NCBI GenBank assembly: GCA_963662245.2
Contig: CAXXVQ010000008.1
Location: 62,001-126,000, forward strand
Direction: 5' to 3'
From: JAFGVL01 sp963662245
GTDB taxonomy: Bacteria; Bacteroidota; Bacteroidia; Bacteroidales; Paludibacteraceae
Length of the DNA: 64,000 nucleotides
In this document: positions 26,681 through 35,135 of the stretch, piece after piece
Layout: each line of letters starts with the position of its first letter
How positions within the stretch are numbered: the first letter of the stretch is position 1
The notes under the pieces: generated by a model
What the model was told of the DNA's origin: nothing
Databases searched by the model: none
The model's input: the letters and a program-made list of their open reading frames with translations, nothing else
Position numbers and translations under genes: made by a program

Positions 26681-27991
26681 TTATATTTTACTCACTCTAA
26701 TTTTCTTTGTTTTTAGCTTTTTGTTATTAGTCAGGTCAATAACTTCGTTAACCTTTTCTGTGGGTACAGCAATATAGGCTGCTTCTGTTTTCACTTCTAT
26801 AACTCCAAGCTCTTCCATTTTTAGGTTTCCTTGTTTTAGGAAGAAGCCTGCAATATCTCCTTTTGATATTTTGTCTCTGCGCCCTCCGGTAAGATGTAAA
26901 GTGCTCATGATGGTTGTTTGTATTTCTTTTGAAGAGCTAATTTCCTGAACCTTTACTTCTCCAATGTAGGCGGGCAGCTTTTGTTTCTCCCATTTGAGAA
27001 TATACGCAGTTCCTTCGCTATTCATACGAGCTGTTCTTCCATTTCTGTGAGTAAATTCTTCCATACGGGGAGGTAGCTGGTAGTGGATGATAAATTTTAG
27101 TTCAGAAATATCAATTCCTCGTGCGGCAAGATCTGTTGCAATAAGTAATCTATGAGTGCCATTTCTGAATTTAATTAATGAAAGTTCTCGGTCACTTTGC
27201 TCCATACCTCCATAAAAACACCCATGCTCAATACCATTCTCTTGTAGTAAATCACTTATTTCTTGTATCGTGTCCTTAAAATTGCAGAAGATTATACCAG
27301 GTTGTCCGGTTAAATTGGAAAGCAACTGAATAAGAGTTTCATGTGTATTCTTTGTTGGGGAATTTATTAATCTTAGTTGAAGCTTTTGTGTTGATTCGTG
27401 GAGATAATCTAAATAAGTTGCATGATTGACCCCTACAAAATCTGGTATTTCTACACCTTGTGTTGCTGATGTAAGTATGCGTTTTTTTAGTTTAGGAAGA
27501 GCCGATATGATTTCTTTCATTTCAGCTTCAAAGCCTACCTCTAGAGATTTGTCAAATTCATCAAGAATTAATGATTGAATATAGCTTGTGTCAAATCTTT
27601 CTTTTCTTAAGTGGTCAGCAATTCGGCCGGGAGTACCGATAAGAATTGCCGGGCGATGTTTTAAATCTTGCTTATCTTGAAATCCGGATCGTCCACCATA
27701 CACTGCATTGCATTTAAACCCTGAACCCATATTGCGAACAACTTGTTCAATCTGTTGAGCTAGTTCTCTGCTTGGTACAAGAATTAATGCTTGAACCTCA
27801 TTGCAATCAGTATCAAGACTTGAAACCAAAGGTAGAAGAAATGCTAATGTTTTCCCAGTTCCTGTTGGAGATAATAATATCGTGTCAGCCTTTTTTTGGA
27901 TTGTTCTAATTGCCTCTTCTTGCATTCTGTTGAGGTTCTTGATACCCAGTTTTGAAAGTATGTCTTGCTGATTTTTCTTTGTATGTGTCAT
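26681..27991 (-). CDS. DEAD-box-type ATP-dependent RNA helicase with DbpA-like C-terminal domain
   Basis: 436 aa. Motif I PTGTGKT (42-48), Ia PSRELAQQ, Ib TPGR, motif II DEFD (144-147) in place of DEAD, motif III SAT (175-177), motif V ATDLAARGID, motif VI HRNGRTARM. After the two RecA domains comes an RRM-like DbpA/CsdA RNA-binding domain (about 362-436). DbpA homologues act in 50S ribosome assembly by binding 23S helix 92. The Ala-to-Phe change in motif II is unusual. A minus-strand TACCTTTG (plus-strand 27996-28003) ends only 4 nt before the ATG, so the mRNA may be almost leaderless. Confidence 0.9.
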   Translation of the reverse strand: MTHTKKNQQDILSKLGIKNLNRMQEEAIRTIQKKADTILLSPTGTGKTLAFLLPLVSSLDTDCNEVQALILVPSRELAQQIEQVVRNMGSGFKCNAVYGGRSGFQDKQDLKHRPAILIGTPGRIADHLRKERFDTSYIQSLILDEFDKSLEVGFEAEMKEIISALPKLKKRILTSATQGVEIPDFVGVNHATYLDYLHESTQKLQLRLINSPTKNTHETLIQLLSNLTGQPGIIFCNFKDTIQEISDLLQENGIEHGCFYGGMEQSDRELSLIKFRNGTHRLLIATDLAARGIDISELKFIIHYQLPPRMEEFTHRNGRTARMNSEGTAYILKWEKQKLPAYIGEVKVQEISSSKEIQTTIMSTLHLTGGRRDKISKGDIAGFFLKQGNLKMEELGVIEVKTEAAYIAVPTEKVNEVIDLTNNKKLKTKKIRVSKI

Positions 27992-28033
27992 TTTGCAAAG
28001 GTATACTTAATTTGGTCGCTATTCATAGAAATT

Positions 28034-28064
28034 AAAAAGGCAGACTGATTTAGTCTGCCTTTTT
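28034..28064. terminator. Terminator downstream of the Cys-rich lipoprotein gene
   Basis: 13-bp stem (28034-28046 / 28052-28064) flanked by A and T tracts; on the minus strand it follows the lipoprotein stop codon. Confidence 0.9.
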
Positions 28065-28082
28065 AATAATAATAAGATGATT

Positions 28083-28538
28083 TTATTTTTGAGCATCAAT
28101 TTTAGCTTGTCTTTTAGCTTTCATAAGTTCAATATGCTTAGCCAGTTCAGCTTCAGACATGCCATTTTTTGCATCTTGATACGCTTTTCTTGATTTTTGG
28201 ATTTGATCAAAGTTATTTCCACCTGCATTCATGATTGCTATCATTTTATCATAAGCAGATTCTGCAGCGTCAAGTTTGGATTGATCTATTGTAGTAGATG
28301 ATGTTTTTTGAGTAACGGCAACTGTTTCTTCTTTCTTTTCTTTTTTTGCTTTACTGCAGCATTCTTCTTTTTTTACTGTTGTTGAATCGCAACATTTTTT
28401 ATCTTTTAAACTATCATAGCAACTTGTTTTAGTTGTTGAGTCAATTACTGCAGTTTGTGCATCTTGTTCGTTGTTTTTCTTTCCTGCACATGATGCAAGA
28501 AAGATTACTCCTAAAGAGATGATAAGTGTTTTTTTCAT
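28083..28538 (-). CDS. Small Cys-rich lipoprotein, function unknown
   Basis: 151 aa from ATG 28538; a longer frame to 28610 would run back through the promoter. Lipobox LASC with C17. Residues ~40-75 carry a Cys pattern SCYDS...KCCDS...ECCSK, i.e. one Cys then two CC pairs spaced by 8-9 residues in a Lys/Glu-rich context, suggestive of metal or disulfide chemistry. The C-terminal ~55 residues are predicted helical (AESAYDKMIAIMN to the end). I recognise no family. Confidence 0.75.
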   Translation of the reverse strand: MKKTLIISLGVIFLASCAGKKNNEQDAQTAVIDSTTKTSCYDSLKDKKCCDSTTVKKEECCSKAKKEKKEETVAVTQKTSSTTIDQSKLDAAESAYDKMIAIMNAGGNNFDQIQKSRKAYQDAKNGMSEAELAKHIELMKAKRQAKIDAQK

Positions 28539-28581
28539 GTTCTCATGTTTTATAGTTAAAAATAAATAGTGTGTTTCTCCC

Positions 28582-28612
28582 AAAAATAAGGAACTTATTA
28601 TAAAAAACAAAG
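28582..28612 (-). promoter_or_regulatory. Promoter of the Cys-rich lipoprotein gene
   Basis: On the minus strand TTTG (28612-28609) and TATTTTTG (28589-28582) are 19 bp apart. The -33 box overlaps the terminator of the upstream OmpA-like gene. Confidence 0.65.
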
Positions 28613-28637
28613 CAAGCCACTATTAGGCCTGCTTTTG
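28602..28637 (-). terminator. Terminator of the OmpA-family gene
   Basis: Minus-strand hairpin with a 10-bp stem (28627-28636 with 28610-28619, one G-T wobble) followed by GTTTTTT. Confidence 0.75.
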
Positions 28638-28661
28638 TAATGAGAATGTATTGTCTAGAAA

Positions 28662-29924
28662 TTATCTTTTCAACTTGAATTCAACTCGTCGGTTAGCTGC
28701 TCTTCCAAGTTGAGTGTTGTTGTCTGCAATAGGTTCTTCTTCGCCTTTCCCAAATGCTTCTAATCTTTCTGCTGCAATTCCTTTATTTACAAAATAAGCT
28801 TTTACGCTTTCAGCTCTGTCAGTAGAAAGTGTTTTGTTATAGTTGGCAGACCCTTGACTATCTGTATGCCCATTAATAATGATTTGCATTTCTGGGTTAT
28901 CATTAAGCATTTCGAATATTTCATCTAATGTAGGGAATGATTCTTCTTTTAAAGTTGCAGCACCTAACTCAAAGTTAATCCCATATACTGTAAGTTTTCC
29001 TTTGTCTTGAATTTCCTTTTTCAGTTGGTCTTGCTTTTCTTCATCTTTCTTTTGAGATTCGTCAACTTGATAGCATAAGGTAGGCACATCTGCTTTACGC
29101 TTAAAGGTCCATAATCCATATTTTTTTATGTCATCACCAAAACTCCAAATTCCATTTAGTCTATCGCCGTCTTCATTTACAACTAGTACTGCCATTCCTG
29201 AATTACCTTCTCCATCTTCTTCCCATTTGAAGGTTAGAATTCTTCTGTCCATGCCGGCATTAATAATTTTGCCGTTTCTATATTGATAACATCCTTTAAT
29301 TGAAGACCCATTTTGGCGAATTGAAACAGTTCCCCAAGTTGAAGTCCAATCTCCGGTTAGGTTTATGGGTTTAGCTTCAGGGTTTGAATATTTACCCATT
29401 GCCTCAAATTCCATTAATTCGGTATGTTGCTTATTTCCATAGTTAGAAAGAATTGTGAGTTTTATCCATCTAGCCTTTGTTGCAGTAATTGGGTAGTATT
29501 TTGTTGGTAGGTATTCTTCAAGCTTTTCAACGAGTACTTCTTTGTAGCCTTCTTTTGCGCTGACAGTAGAAACCTCCACTTTGATGTTTTTAGCGCAAAT
29601 GCCTTTATATTCTCTTTCGCATTCAGTGTTAAACCCAAATTTTTCGATGTCACACTCTTCTGATAATTCGAAAACAAACTCCATAGGGAATTCTTGGTCT
29701 TCATGTGAATTCCAACCTTTATATGTGGTTCCGTCAATTATGGCTTCTTTGGTCCAGCTTTTAATCTTGTTAGATGTTTCGGATGCTTGAGTTAAGCTTT
29801 TAGGTGCGTTTACAATGTAAGCACCGTTAGGAATTGATAGGACATTGAATAGTTCGCTTTCTTCTGCTTGTAGATTTAGCAGACATATAAGTGAACTGAC
29901 TAATAAGATTACAGTCTTTTTCAT
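28662..29924 (-). CDS. OmpA-family protein with N-terminal discoidin-like domain
   Basis: 420 aa from ATG 29924, which gives a proper signal peptide (MKKTVILLVSS..., cut near residue 20). Residues ~25-185 look like an F5/8C discoidin/galactose-binding beta-sandwich (SWTKEAIIDGTTYKGWNS, ARWIKLTILSNYG). A middle beta-rich region (about 190-285, DWTSTWGTVSIRQNG) precedes an OmpA peptidoglycan-binding domain (about 310-420, INGHTDSQG, LSTDRAESVKAYF, NRRVEFKL). It probably ties an envelope surface domain to peptidoglycan. A -7-like TACTTTTG (minus; 29959-29952) lies upstream. Confidence 0.82.
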   Translation of the reverse strand: MKKTVILLVSSLICLLNLQAEESELFNVLSIPNGAYIVNAPKSLTQASETSNKIKSWTKEAIIDGTTYKGWNSHEDQEFPMEFVFELSEECDIEKFGFNTECEREYKGICAKNIKVEVSTVSAKEGYKEVLVEKLEEYLPTKYYPITATKARWIKLTILSNYGNKQHTELMEFEAMGKYSNPEAKPINLTGDWTSTWGTVSIRQNGSSIKGCYQYRNGKIINAGMDRRILTFKWEEDGEGNSGMAVLVVNEDGDRLNGIWSFGDDIKKYGLWTFKRKADVPTLCYQVDESQKKDEEKQDQLKKEIQDKGKLTVYGINFELGAATLKEESFPTLDEIFEMLNDNPEMQIIINGHTDSQGSANYNKTLSTDRAESVKAYFVNKGIAAERLEAFGKGEEEPIADNNTQLGRAANRRVEFKLKR

Positions 29925-30047
29925 TATTTGTGTTTTTAGATTTATGCTTGCCAAAAGTATAAATTAGAAACACGGAAAAGAACATTTATTAAGAATTTTA
30001 ATAAATCTAAACAATTTTAGGTTTTATCTGAGAAGTCCCTGAATAAA

Positions 30048-30620
30048 CTATACTTTTGAGATTAGTTCTTCTATTATCTCTGGAAAGTGCTTGTATTCTA
30101 ATGCGTGTACCTTTTGAGCAACATCGTCTGGAGTATCTGTTAGAAGAACAGGGCATTTTGCTTGAAAAATTGTATTTCCTTCATCATATCTTTCATTAAT
30201 ATAATGAATAGTTATACCACTCTCGGTTTCTTTTGCTTCAACAACCGCATTGTGTACACGCTCACCATACATCCCTTTTCCACCATATTTTGGTAATAGT
30301 GATGGATGTATGTTTACAATTTTGTTGGGGTAATGTTTAACAATGTTATCCGGTACTTTTAAGAGAAATCCTGCTAAAACAATAAAGTGGATGTCATTTT
30401 CTTTTAATGTATCTAACACATTATTAGTTGTATCCAGTTCTTCTTTGCTAAAAACAACCGATTTTACCTGATGTTTTTTCGCTCTTTCAAGAACAAAAGC
30501 GTCAGCCTTGTTAGAAAGTATAAGTTTGATTTTTATTTCGGCGTTGTTCTTAAAGTAGTTTATGATGTTTTCGGCATTAGAGCCTGATCCTGAAGCAAAT
30601 ATGGCGATATTGGTACTCAT
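30048..30620 (-). CDS. purN: Phosphoribosylglycinamide formyltransferase
   Basis: 190 aa. Formyl-transferase fold with the catalytic triad N103, H105 (NIHPSLLP) and D146 (RYDEGNT), and an N-terminal GAR-binding loop FASGSGSNAEN. It makes FGAR from GAR and 10-formyl-THF in purine synthesis. Divergent from acpP, with 151 nt between them. Confidence 0.95.
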   Translation of the reverse strand: MSTNIAIFASGSGSNAENIINYFKNNAEIKIKLILSNKADAFVLERAKKHQVKSVVFSKEELDTTNNVLDTLKENDIHFIVLAGFLLKVPDNIVKHYPNKIVNIHPSLLPKYGGKGMYGERVHNAVVEAKETESGITIHYINERYDEGNTIFQAKCPVLLTDTPDDVAQKVHALEYKHFPEIIEELISKV

Positions 30621-30692
30621 TATAGAAATATGGCTTTTTGCACACTTTTGTGAAAGATGCGCAAAAAAGCTATTTTAATCGTTAAAAATTTG

Positions 30693-30721
30693 TTGATATT
30701 CCAGAAAAATTTATTCCTTTG
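30693..30721 (+). promoter_or_regulatory. Putative promoter of acpP-fabF
   Basis: TTG at 30693-30695 and TTCCTTTG at 30714-30721, 18 bp apart; the -7 element deviates from TAnnTTTG at its second base. Confidence 0.55.
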
Positions 30722-30771
30722 CACCGCAAAATTATAATTAATATTTTATTATTAACTAAAAACTAAAGATT

Positions 30772-31008
30772 ATGTCAGAAGTTGCATCAAAAGTAAAAGC
30801 TATTATCGTTGACAAATTAGGAGTAGAAGAATCAGAAGTAACTCCACAAGCTAGCTTTACTAATGATTTAGGCGCTGATTCTCTTGACACAGTAGAATTA
30901 ATTATGGAATTCGAAAAAGAATTCGGTATCTCAATTCCAGATGATCAAGCAGAAAAAATCGCTACTGTAGGTGATGCTGTATCACACATCGAAGCAGTTA
31001 CAAAATAA
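30772..31008 (+). CDS. acpP: Acyl carrier protein
   Basis: 78 aa, acidic. GADSLDTVEL places the phosphopantetheine attachment at Ser37. It carries acyl chains in type II fatty acid synthesis. First gene of acpP-fabF-rnc, an arrangement common in Bacteroidota. Confidence 0.98.
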   Translation: MSEVASKVKAIIVDKLGVEESEVTPQASFTNDLGADSLDTVELIMEFEKEFGISIPDDQAEKIATVGDAVSHIEAVTK

Positions 31009-31035
31009 TTTTAATTTTCTCTATTATTCTATTTT

Positions 31036-32298
31036 ATGGAATTAAAAAGAGTAGTAGTAACAGGTCTGGGTGCCATAACGCCTCTTGGTAATAATGTTCC
31101 TGAGTTTTGGGAAGCACTTATCAATGGGAAGAGTGGAGCCGGACCTATTACACATTTTGACGCCTCAAAGTTTAAAACTCAGTTTGCTTGTGAGGTAAAA
31201 GGATTTGATCCAAATCAGCATTTCGATAAAAAAGAAGTGCGTAAAATGGATAGATATACGCAGTTAGCTATGGTAGCTGCTAAAGAAGCCGTTGAGAATT
31301 CAGGAATGGATTTGGACACAGTAGACAAGAATGAGATAGGTGTAATCTTTTCTGCAGGAATTGGTGGTATTGATACTTTTGAAAAAGAAGTAGGCTACTA
31401 TTATTGTAATGAAGAGAAAGGGCCTAAGTTTAACCCATTCTTTATTCCGAAAATGATTTCGGATATTGCTGCTGGTCAGATTTCTATTATGTATGGGTTC
31501 AGAGGACCAAACTTCTCAACAGCATCTGCATGTGCGTCATCAACAAATGCATTAATTGATGCATATAACTACATTCGTTTAGGGCAAGCTAATGCGATTG
31601 TCGCAGGTGGTGCAGAAGCTGCAATTACTCCAGGTGGAGTTGGTGGTTTTAATGCATTGACAGCTATTTCAACTCGCAATGATGAACCCGAAAAAGCTTC
31701 TCGTCCTTTTAGTAAGAGTAGAGATGGTTTTGTAATGGGAGAAGGCGCTGCATGTTTAATTCTTGAAGAATTAGATCACGCCTTGGCTCGTGGTGCAAAT
31801 ATTATTTGTGAAGTAATTGGTGGTGGACTTTCAGCCGATGCTTATCACTTAACAGCAACACATCCTGATGGACTTGGTGCGAAATTAGTGATGCAGAGAG
31901 CACTTAAAGATGCAGGTCTTAACCCAGAAGATATTGACTATATTAATGTGCATGGTACATCTACTCCTGTAGGAGATATTTCTGAGCCTAAAGCTATTGT
32001 AGAAGTATTTGGAAAACATGCATATGATTTGAATATTAGTTCTACAAAATCTATGACTGGTCACTTATTGGGGGCTGCTGGTGCAACTGAAGCTATTGCT
32101 TCTGTATTAGCTATTGTTAATGATATTATTCCTCCAACAATCAACCATGAAGAAGGTGATGACGATGAAAATATTGATTCTAAATTGAACTTTACATTCA
32201 ATAAAGCTCAAAAAAGAACAGTAAATGTTGCTTTGTCAAACACATTTGGATTTGGTGGACACAATGCTAGTTTGATTGTAAAGAAGTTTGTTAAGTAG
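31036..32298 (+). CDS. fabF: 3-oxoacyl-ACP synthase II
   Basis: 420 aa. Catalytic C166 (ASACASSTN), H306 (HGTSTPVGD) and H343 (TGHLLGAAG), the Cys-His-His set of KAS I/II enzymes. It elongates acyl-ACP with malonyl-ACP. 27 nt after acpP; its TAG stop is 6 nt before the rnc start. Confidence 0.97.
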   Translation: MELKRVVVTGLGAITPLGNNVPEFWEALINGKSGAGPITHFDASKFKTQFACEVKGFDPNQHFDKKEVRKMDRYTQLAMVAAKEAVENSGMDLDTVDKNEIGVIFSAGIGGIDTFEKEVGYYYCNEEKGPKFNPFFIPKMISDIAAGQISIMYGFRGPNFSTASACASSTNALIDAYNYIRLGQANAIVAGGAEAAITPGGVGGFNALTAISTRNDEPEKASRPFSKSRDGFVMGEGAACLILEELDHALARGANIICEVIGGGLSADAYHLTATHPDGLGAKLVMQRALKDAGLNPEDIDYINVHGTSTPVGDISEPKAIVEVFGKHAYDLNISSTKSMTGHLLGAAGATEAIASVLAIVNDIIPPTINHEEGDDDENIDSKLNFTFNKAQKRTVNVALSNTFGFGGHNASLIVKKFVK

Positions 32299-32304
32299 TA
32301 AGTA

Positions 32305-33093
32305 GTGATACATTACTTTAAAAATAAATTAAAGCTCTTCTCGAAAAAAAATCGGGAAGAGCTTTATTTTTTATATACTTCTCTTTTAGGTTTCCAGCCT
32401 AAAAATATCGATTTATACAAACAGGCTTTAACTCATAAATCTGCTCAGATTAAAACAGATAAAGGAGCTTGTATAAATAATGAACGATTAGAATTTCTTG
32501 GGGATGCTGTGCTTGGTGCTATAATAAGTGATATATTGTTTGATAAATATCAAAAAGCTTCTGAAGGTTTCCTTACAAATACTAGGTCTAAGATTGTTCA
32601 GCGAGAGTCTTTAAATGATGTTGCTGTAAAGATTGGTTTTGAAAAACTTATGAATTTTTCTCAGAATGCTGGGATAATGAAAAACAATGTTTATGGTAAT
32701 GCATTTGAAGCTTTGATAGGCGCAATTTATTTAGATCAAGGTTATGATAAATGTAAGGGATTTATTCAAACTCAAGTTTTAGATAAGATTGTTGATGTTG
32801 AAAATATTGCGAAGAAAGAGCATAATTTCAAGTCTAGACTCATTGAATGGAGTCAAAAACATAAGATTGAGATTCGATTTGAGCTTGTTGAAGAATATGT
32901 CAACCAAGAAAACAAACCAATTTTCCAGACTCAAGTTCTTGTAAATGATTGTTTAGCTGGGATTGGTACAGGGAGTTCTAAAAAAGAATCTCAGCAAATG
33001 GCCTCAAAGCTTGCCATGAAGAAGATTAAAATCGAACCAAAATTCTGGGAAAATACTTCTTTAGAAGAAATTGCTCCCGAATATGAATTATAA
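32305..33093 (+). CDS. rnc: Ribonuclease III
   Basis: 262 aa. Signature ERLEFLGDAVLGAI for the catalytic domain (about 30-155), with E and D metal ligands, then a double-stranded RNA-binding domain (about 170-240, SKKESQQMASKLAMKK). It processes rRNA precursors and structured mRNAs. The start is the GTG at 32305: a TAA lies in frame at 32299 and no other start codon occurs before conserved residues. The family-typical N-terminal stretch (about residues 10-40) is encoded by a perfect terminator-like hairpin, see findings. Confidence 0.93.
   Translation: MIHYFKNKLKLFSKKNREELYFLYTSLLGFQPKNIDLYKQALTHKSAQIKTDKGACINNERLEFLGDAVLGAIISDILFDKYQKASEGFLTNTRSKIVQRESLNDVAVKIGFEKLMNFSQNAGIMKNNVYGNAFEALIGAIYLDQGYDKCKGFIQTQVLDKIVDVENIAKKEHNFKSRLIEWSQKHKIEIRFELVEEYVNQENKPIFQTQVLVNDCLAGIGTGSSKKESQQMASKLAMKKIKIEPKFWENTSLEEIAPEYEL
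32331..32372 (+). terminator. Intrinsic-terminator-like hairpin inside the 5' coding region of rnc
   Basis: A 14-bp stem (32331-32344 with 32352-32365, one T-G wobble), a loop of seven A and then ATTTTTT. It looks like the terminator of acpP-fabF but is translated as part of rnc (codons 10-22). Confidence 0.82.
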
Positions 33094-33200
33094 GAATTGA
33101 TGTTTGGTGCACTAAAGATGTTTTAGAATACACTTTTAATTGAAGGTTGTATTGTTGAAATAACTATCTTTAACATTTAAACACCCCAACCCTCAATTCT

Positions 33201-35003
33201 ATGAAATGTCCACACTTCGCACAGCTTGTTCCAATTCAAGCTGCAAAGCTTGAGAATTCAAATGCAATCAGGTTTAAAAAGTCAGGTGCTAAGTTTTGGG
33301 AAGTTATTACTTGGGCTGAATTTGCCGATTCGGTTGATGCCTTGGCGAAAGCACTCTATGATTTAGGCGTTTCTCAAGAGCATAAAGTTTCTATTCTGGC
33401 TCCTAATATGCCAGAGTCATTTATTGTAGATTTTGCAGCCTTCTCTATTGGTGCTATTACAGTACCTCTTTATGCTTCCTCTTCATTATCTCAGGTTAAA
33501 TATGCGATTGAAGATGCGTCTGTATCTGTAATATTTGTAGGAGAACAAGTGCAATATGATATTGCATGTGAGCTTATGAGTAGTACTAATGTGCTTAAAC
33601 ACATAGTTGTCTATAATGAGAAAGTCAGGCTTAGATCTGAACTTAACTCAGTCTATTTTTCCTCATTATTGCATAAAGGTGAACATTCTGATTCTGGGAC
33701 TGAGGTTGAAAAGATTAGGGCAATTGCTTCTGAAGATTCAATTGCTTCAATAGTATACACTTCAGGTACAACCGGAAAGCCTAAAGGAGTAATTATTACG
33801 CATAAAAACCTTTTAGCATCAATGCGTATACACGACATGAGACTTACTTCTGTTTCTGGTGAAGATAGATCTGTCTCGTTTCTTCCAATGAACCATATAT
33901 TTGAGAGATGTTGGTGTTATTTCTGTTTTTATAAGGGAATTGAGATTTATGTTAATAAAAATACGGGAGATATTCTTTCTACATTAAAAGAAGTGCGTCC
34001 GACAATTTTTTGTGCCGTTCCACGCTTTTGGGAAAAAGTTTATAATAGTATTCAGCATAATATTGAGTCGAAGGGAGCTGTCGCAAAGGGTGTTTTTGTA
34101 TGGGCGTTAGCGGTTGGTCGTAGCTATCACCTTGAACATAAACGATTGAGAGTTAAATCAGACTTATTATTAAAAATATCTTACCAGATAGCTAATCGGT
34201 TTGTATTCTCGAAAATAAAGAAGAATCTGGGTTTAGGGAATGCAAATATCCTTCCAACTGCAGGTGCTGCAATGTCTAATGAAATAATTGAGTTCTTTCG
34301 AAGTATTGGTGTTCCAATATTGTTTGGCTATGGTTTAACAGAAACCACTGCTACGGTAGCTTGTTATGAAAAGTATGGATATGTAATTGGGTCTGTTGGT
34401 TCACCAATGCCAAGTTTGCAAGTGATGATAGGTGAAGAAAATGAGATTCTCGTAAAAGGTGATACTGTTTCTTCTGGTTATTATAATCAGCCTGAGGCTA
34501 CAAAAGAGGCTTTTACTGAGGATGGCTTTTTTCGTACAGGAGATTCTGGTGAATTGGTAAATAACCATATTAACTTGACGGAAAGAATTAAGGATCTATT
34601 TAAAACCTCAAATGGAAGTTACATTGCGCCCCAGCAAATAGAAATGAAACTTGCTGCAGATAAGTATATTGATCAAGTTGTAATTATTGGTGATAATTTC
34701 AACTTTGTTACTGCCATCATATTCCCAAATCTTGAGCTGTTGAAGGATGTTGCTGAGAAAAAAGGCATTAAGTATACATGGATTGATGAGTTGGTTGTTA
34801 AATCAGATATTGTCCAATTTTATTATCAGCGAGTAAATGTGCTTCAGAAAGATTTAGCAAGTTTTGAGCAGGTAAAAAAGATTTCGTTAATACCTAAGGG
34901 TTTTACTTTTGATTCTGGAGAGCTTACGAATACATATAAATTAAGAAGAGCTGTAATTGCTCAAAAATACAGATCTCTTATAGATAAAATGTATGCATCA
35001 TAA
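33201..35003 (+). CDS. Long-chain acyl-CoA synthetase (AMP-forming)
   Basis: 600 aa, ANL superfamily. P-loop IVYTSGTTGKPKG near residue 185, GYGLTETTA, the adenylate motif FFRTGDSGE, and a C-terminal subdomain with KTSNGSYIAPQQIE carrying the hinge and late Lys. It activates fatty acids to acyl-CoA through an acyl-AMP. The length and motif order match the FAA1/LCFACS type common in Bacteroidota. Downstream of rnc by 107 nt, likely transcribed separately. Confidence 0.9.
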   Translation: MKCPHFAQLVPIQAAKLENSNAIRFKKSGAKFWEVITWAEFADSVDALAKALYDLGVSQEHKVSILAPNMPESFIVDFAAFSIGAITVPLYASSSLSQVKYAIEDASVSVIFVGEQVQYDIACELMSSTNVLKHIVVYNEKVRLRSELNSVYFSSLLHKGEHSDSGTEVEKIRAIASEDSIASIVYTSGTTGKPKGVIITHKNLLASMRIHDMRLTSVSGEDRSVSFLPMNHIFERCWCYFCFYKGIEIYVNKNTGDILSTLKEVRPTIFCAVPRFWEKVYNSIQHNIESKGAVAKGVFVWALAVGRSYHLEHKRLRVKSDLLLKISYQIANRFVFSKIKKNLGLGNANILPTAGAAMSNEIIEFFRSIGVPILFGYGLTETTATVACYEKYGYVIGSVGSPMPSLQVMIGEENEILVKGDTVSSGYYNQPEATKEAFTEDGFFRTGDSGELVNNHINLTERIKDLFKTSNGSYIAPQQIEMKLAADKYIDQVVIIGDNFNFVTAIIFPNLELLKDVAEKKGIKYTWIDELVVKSDIVQFYYQRVNVLQKDLASFEQVKKISLIPKGFTFDSGELTNTYKLRRAVIAQKYRSLIDKMYAS

Positions 35004-35068
35004 ATCTTTCCATCCTATTTCTTTTTTTTCTTAATTCTTTGTTGGTGATTGTTCGTTAGGGCAGTCTG

Positions 35069-35099
35069 TTTGTTGGCATATCCATTTTTTCTAACTTTG
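35069..35099 (+). promoter_or_regulatory. Promoter of prfB
   Basis: TTTG 35069-35072 and TAACTTTG 35092-35099, 19 bp apart, 36 bp before the start codon. Confidence 0.75.
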
Positions 35100-35135
35100 C
35101 CTCCCAGTTTATTTATACACATATAATAATAAGTA

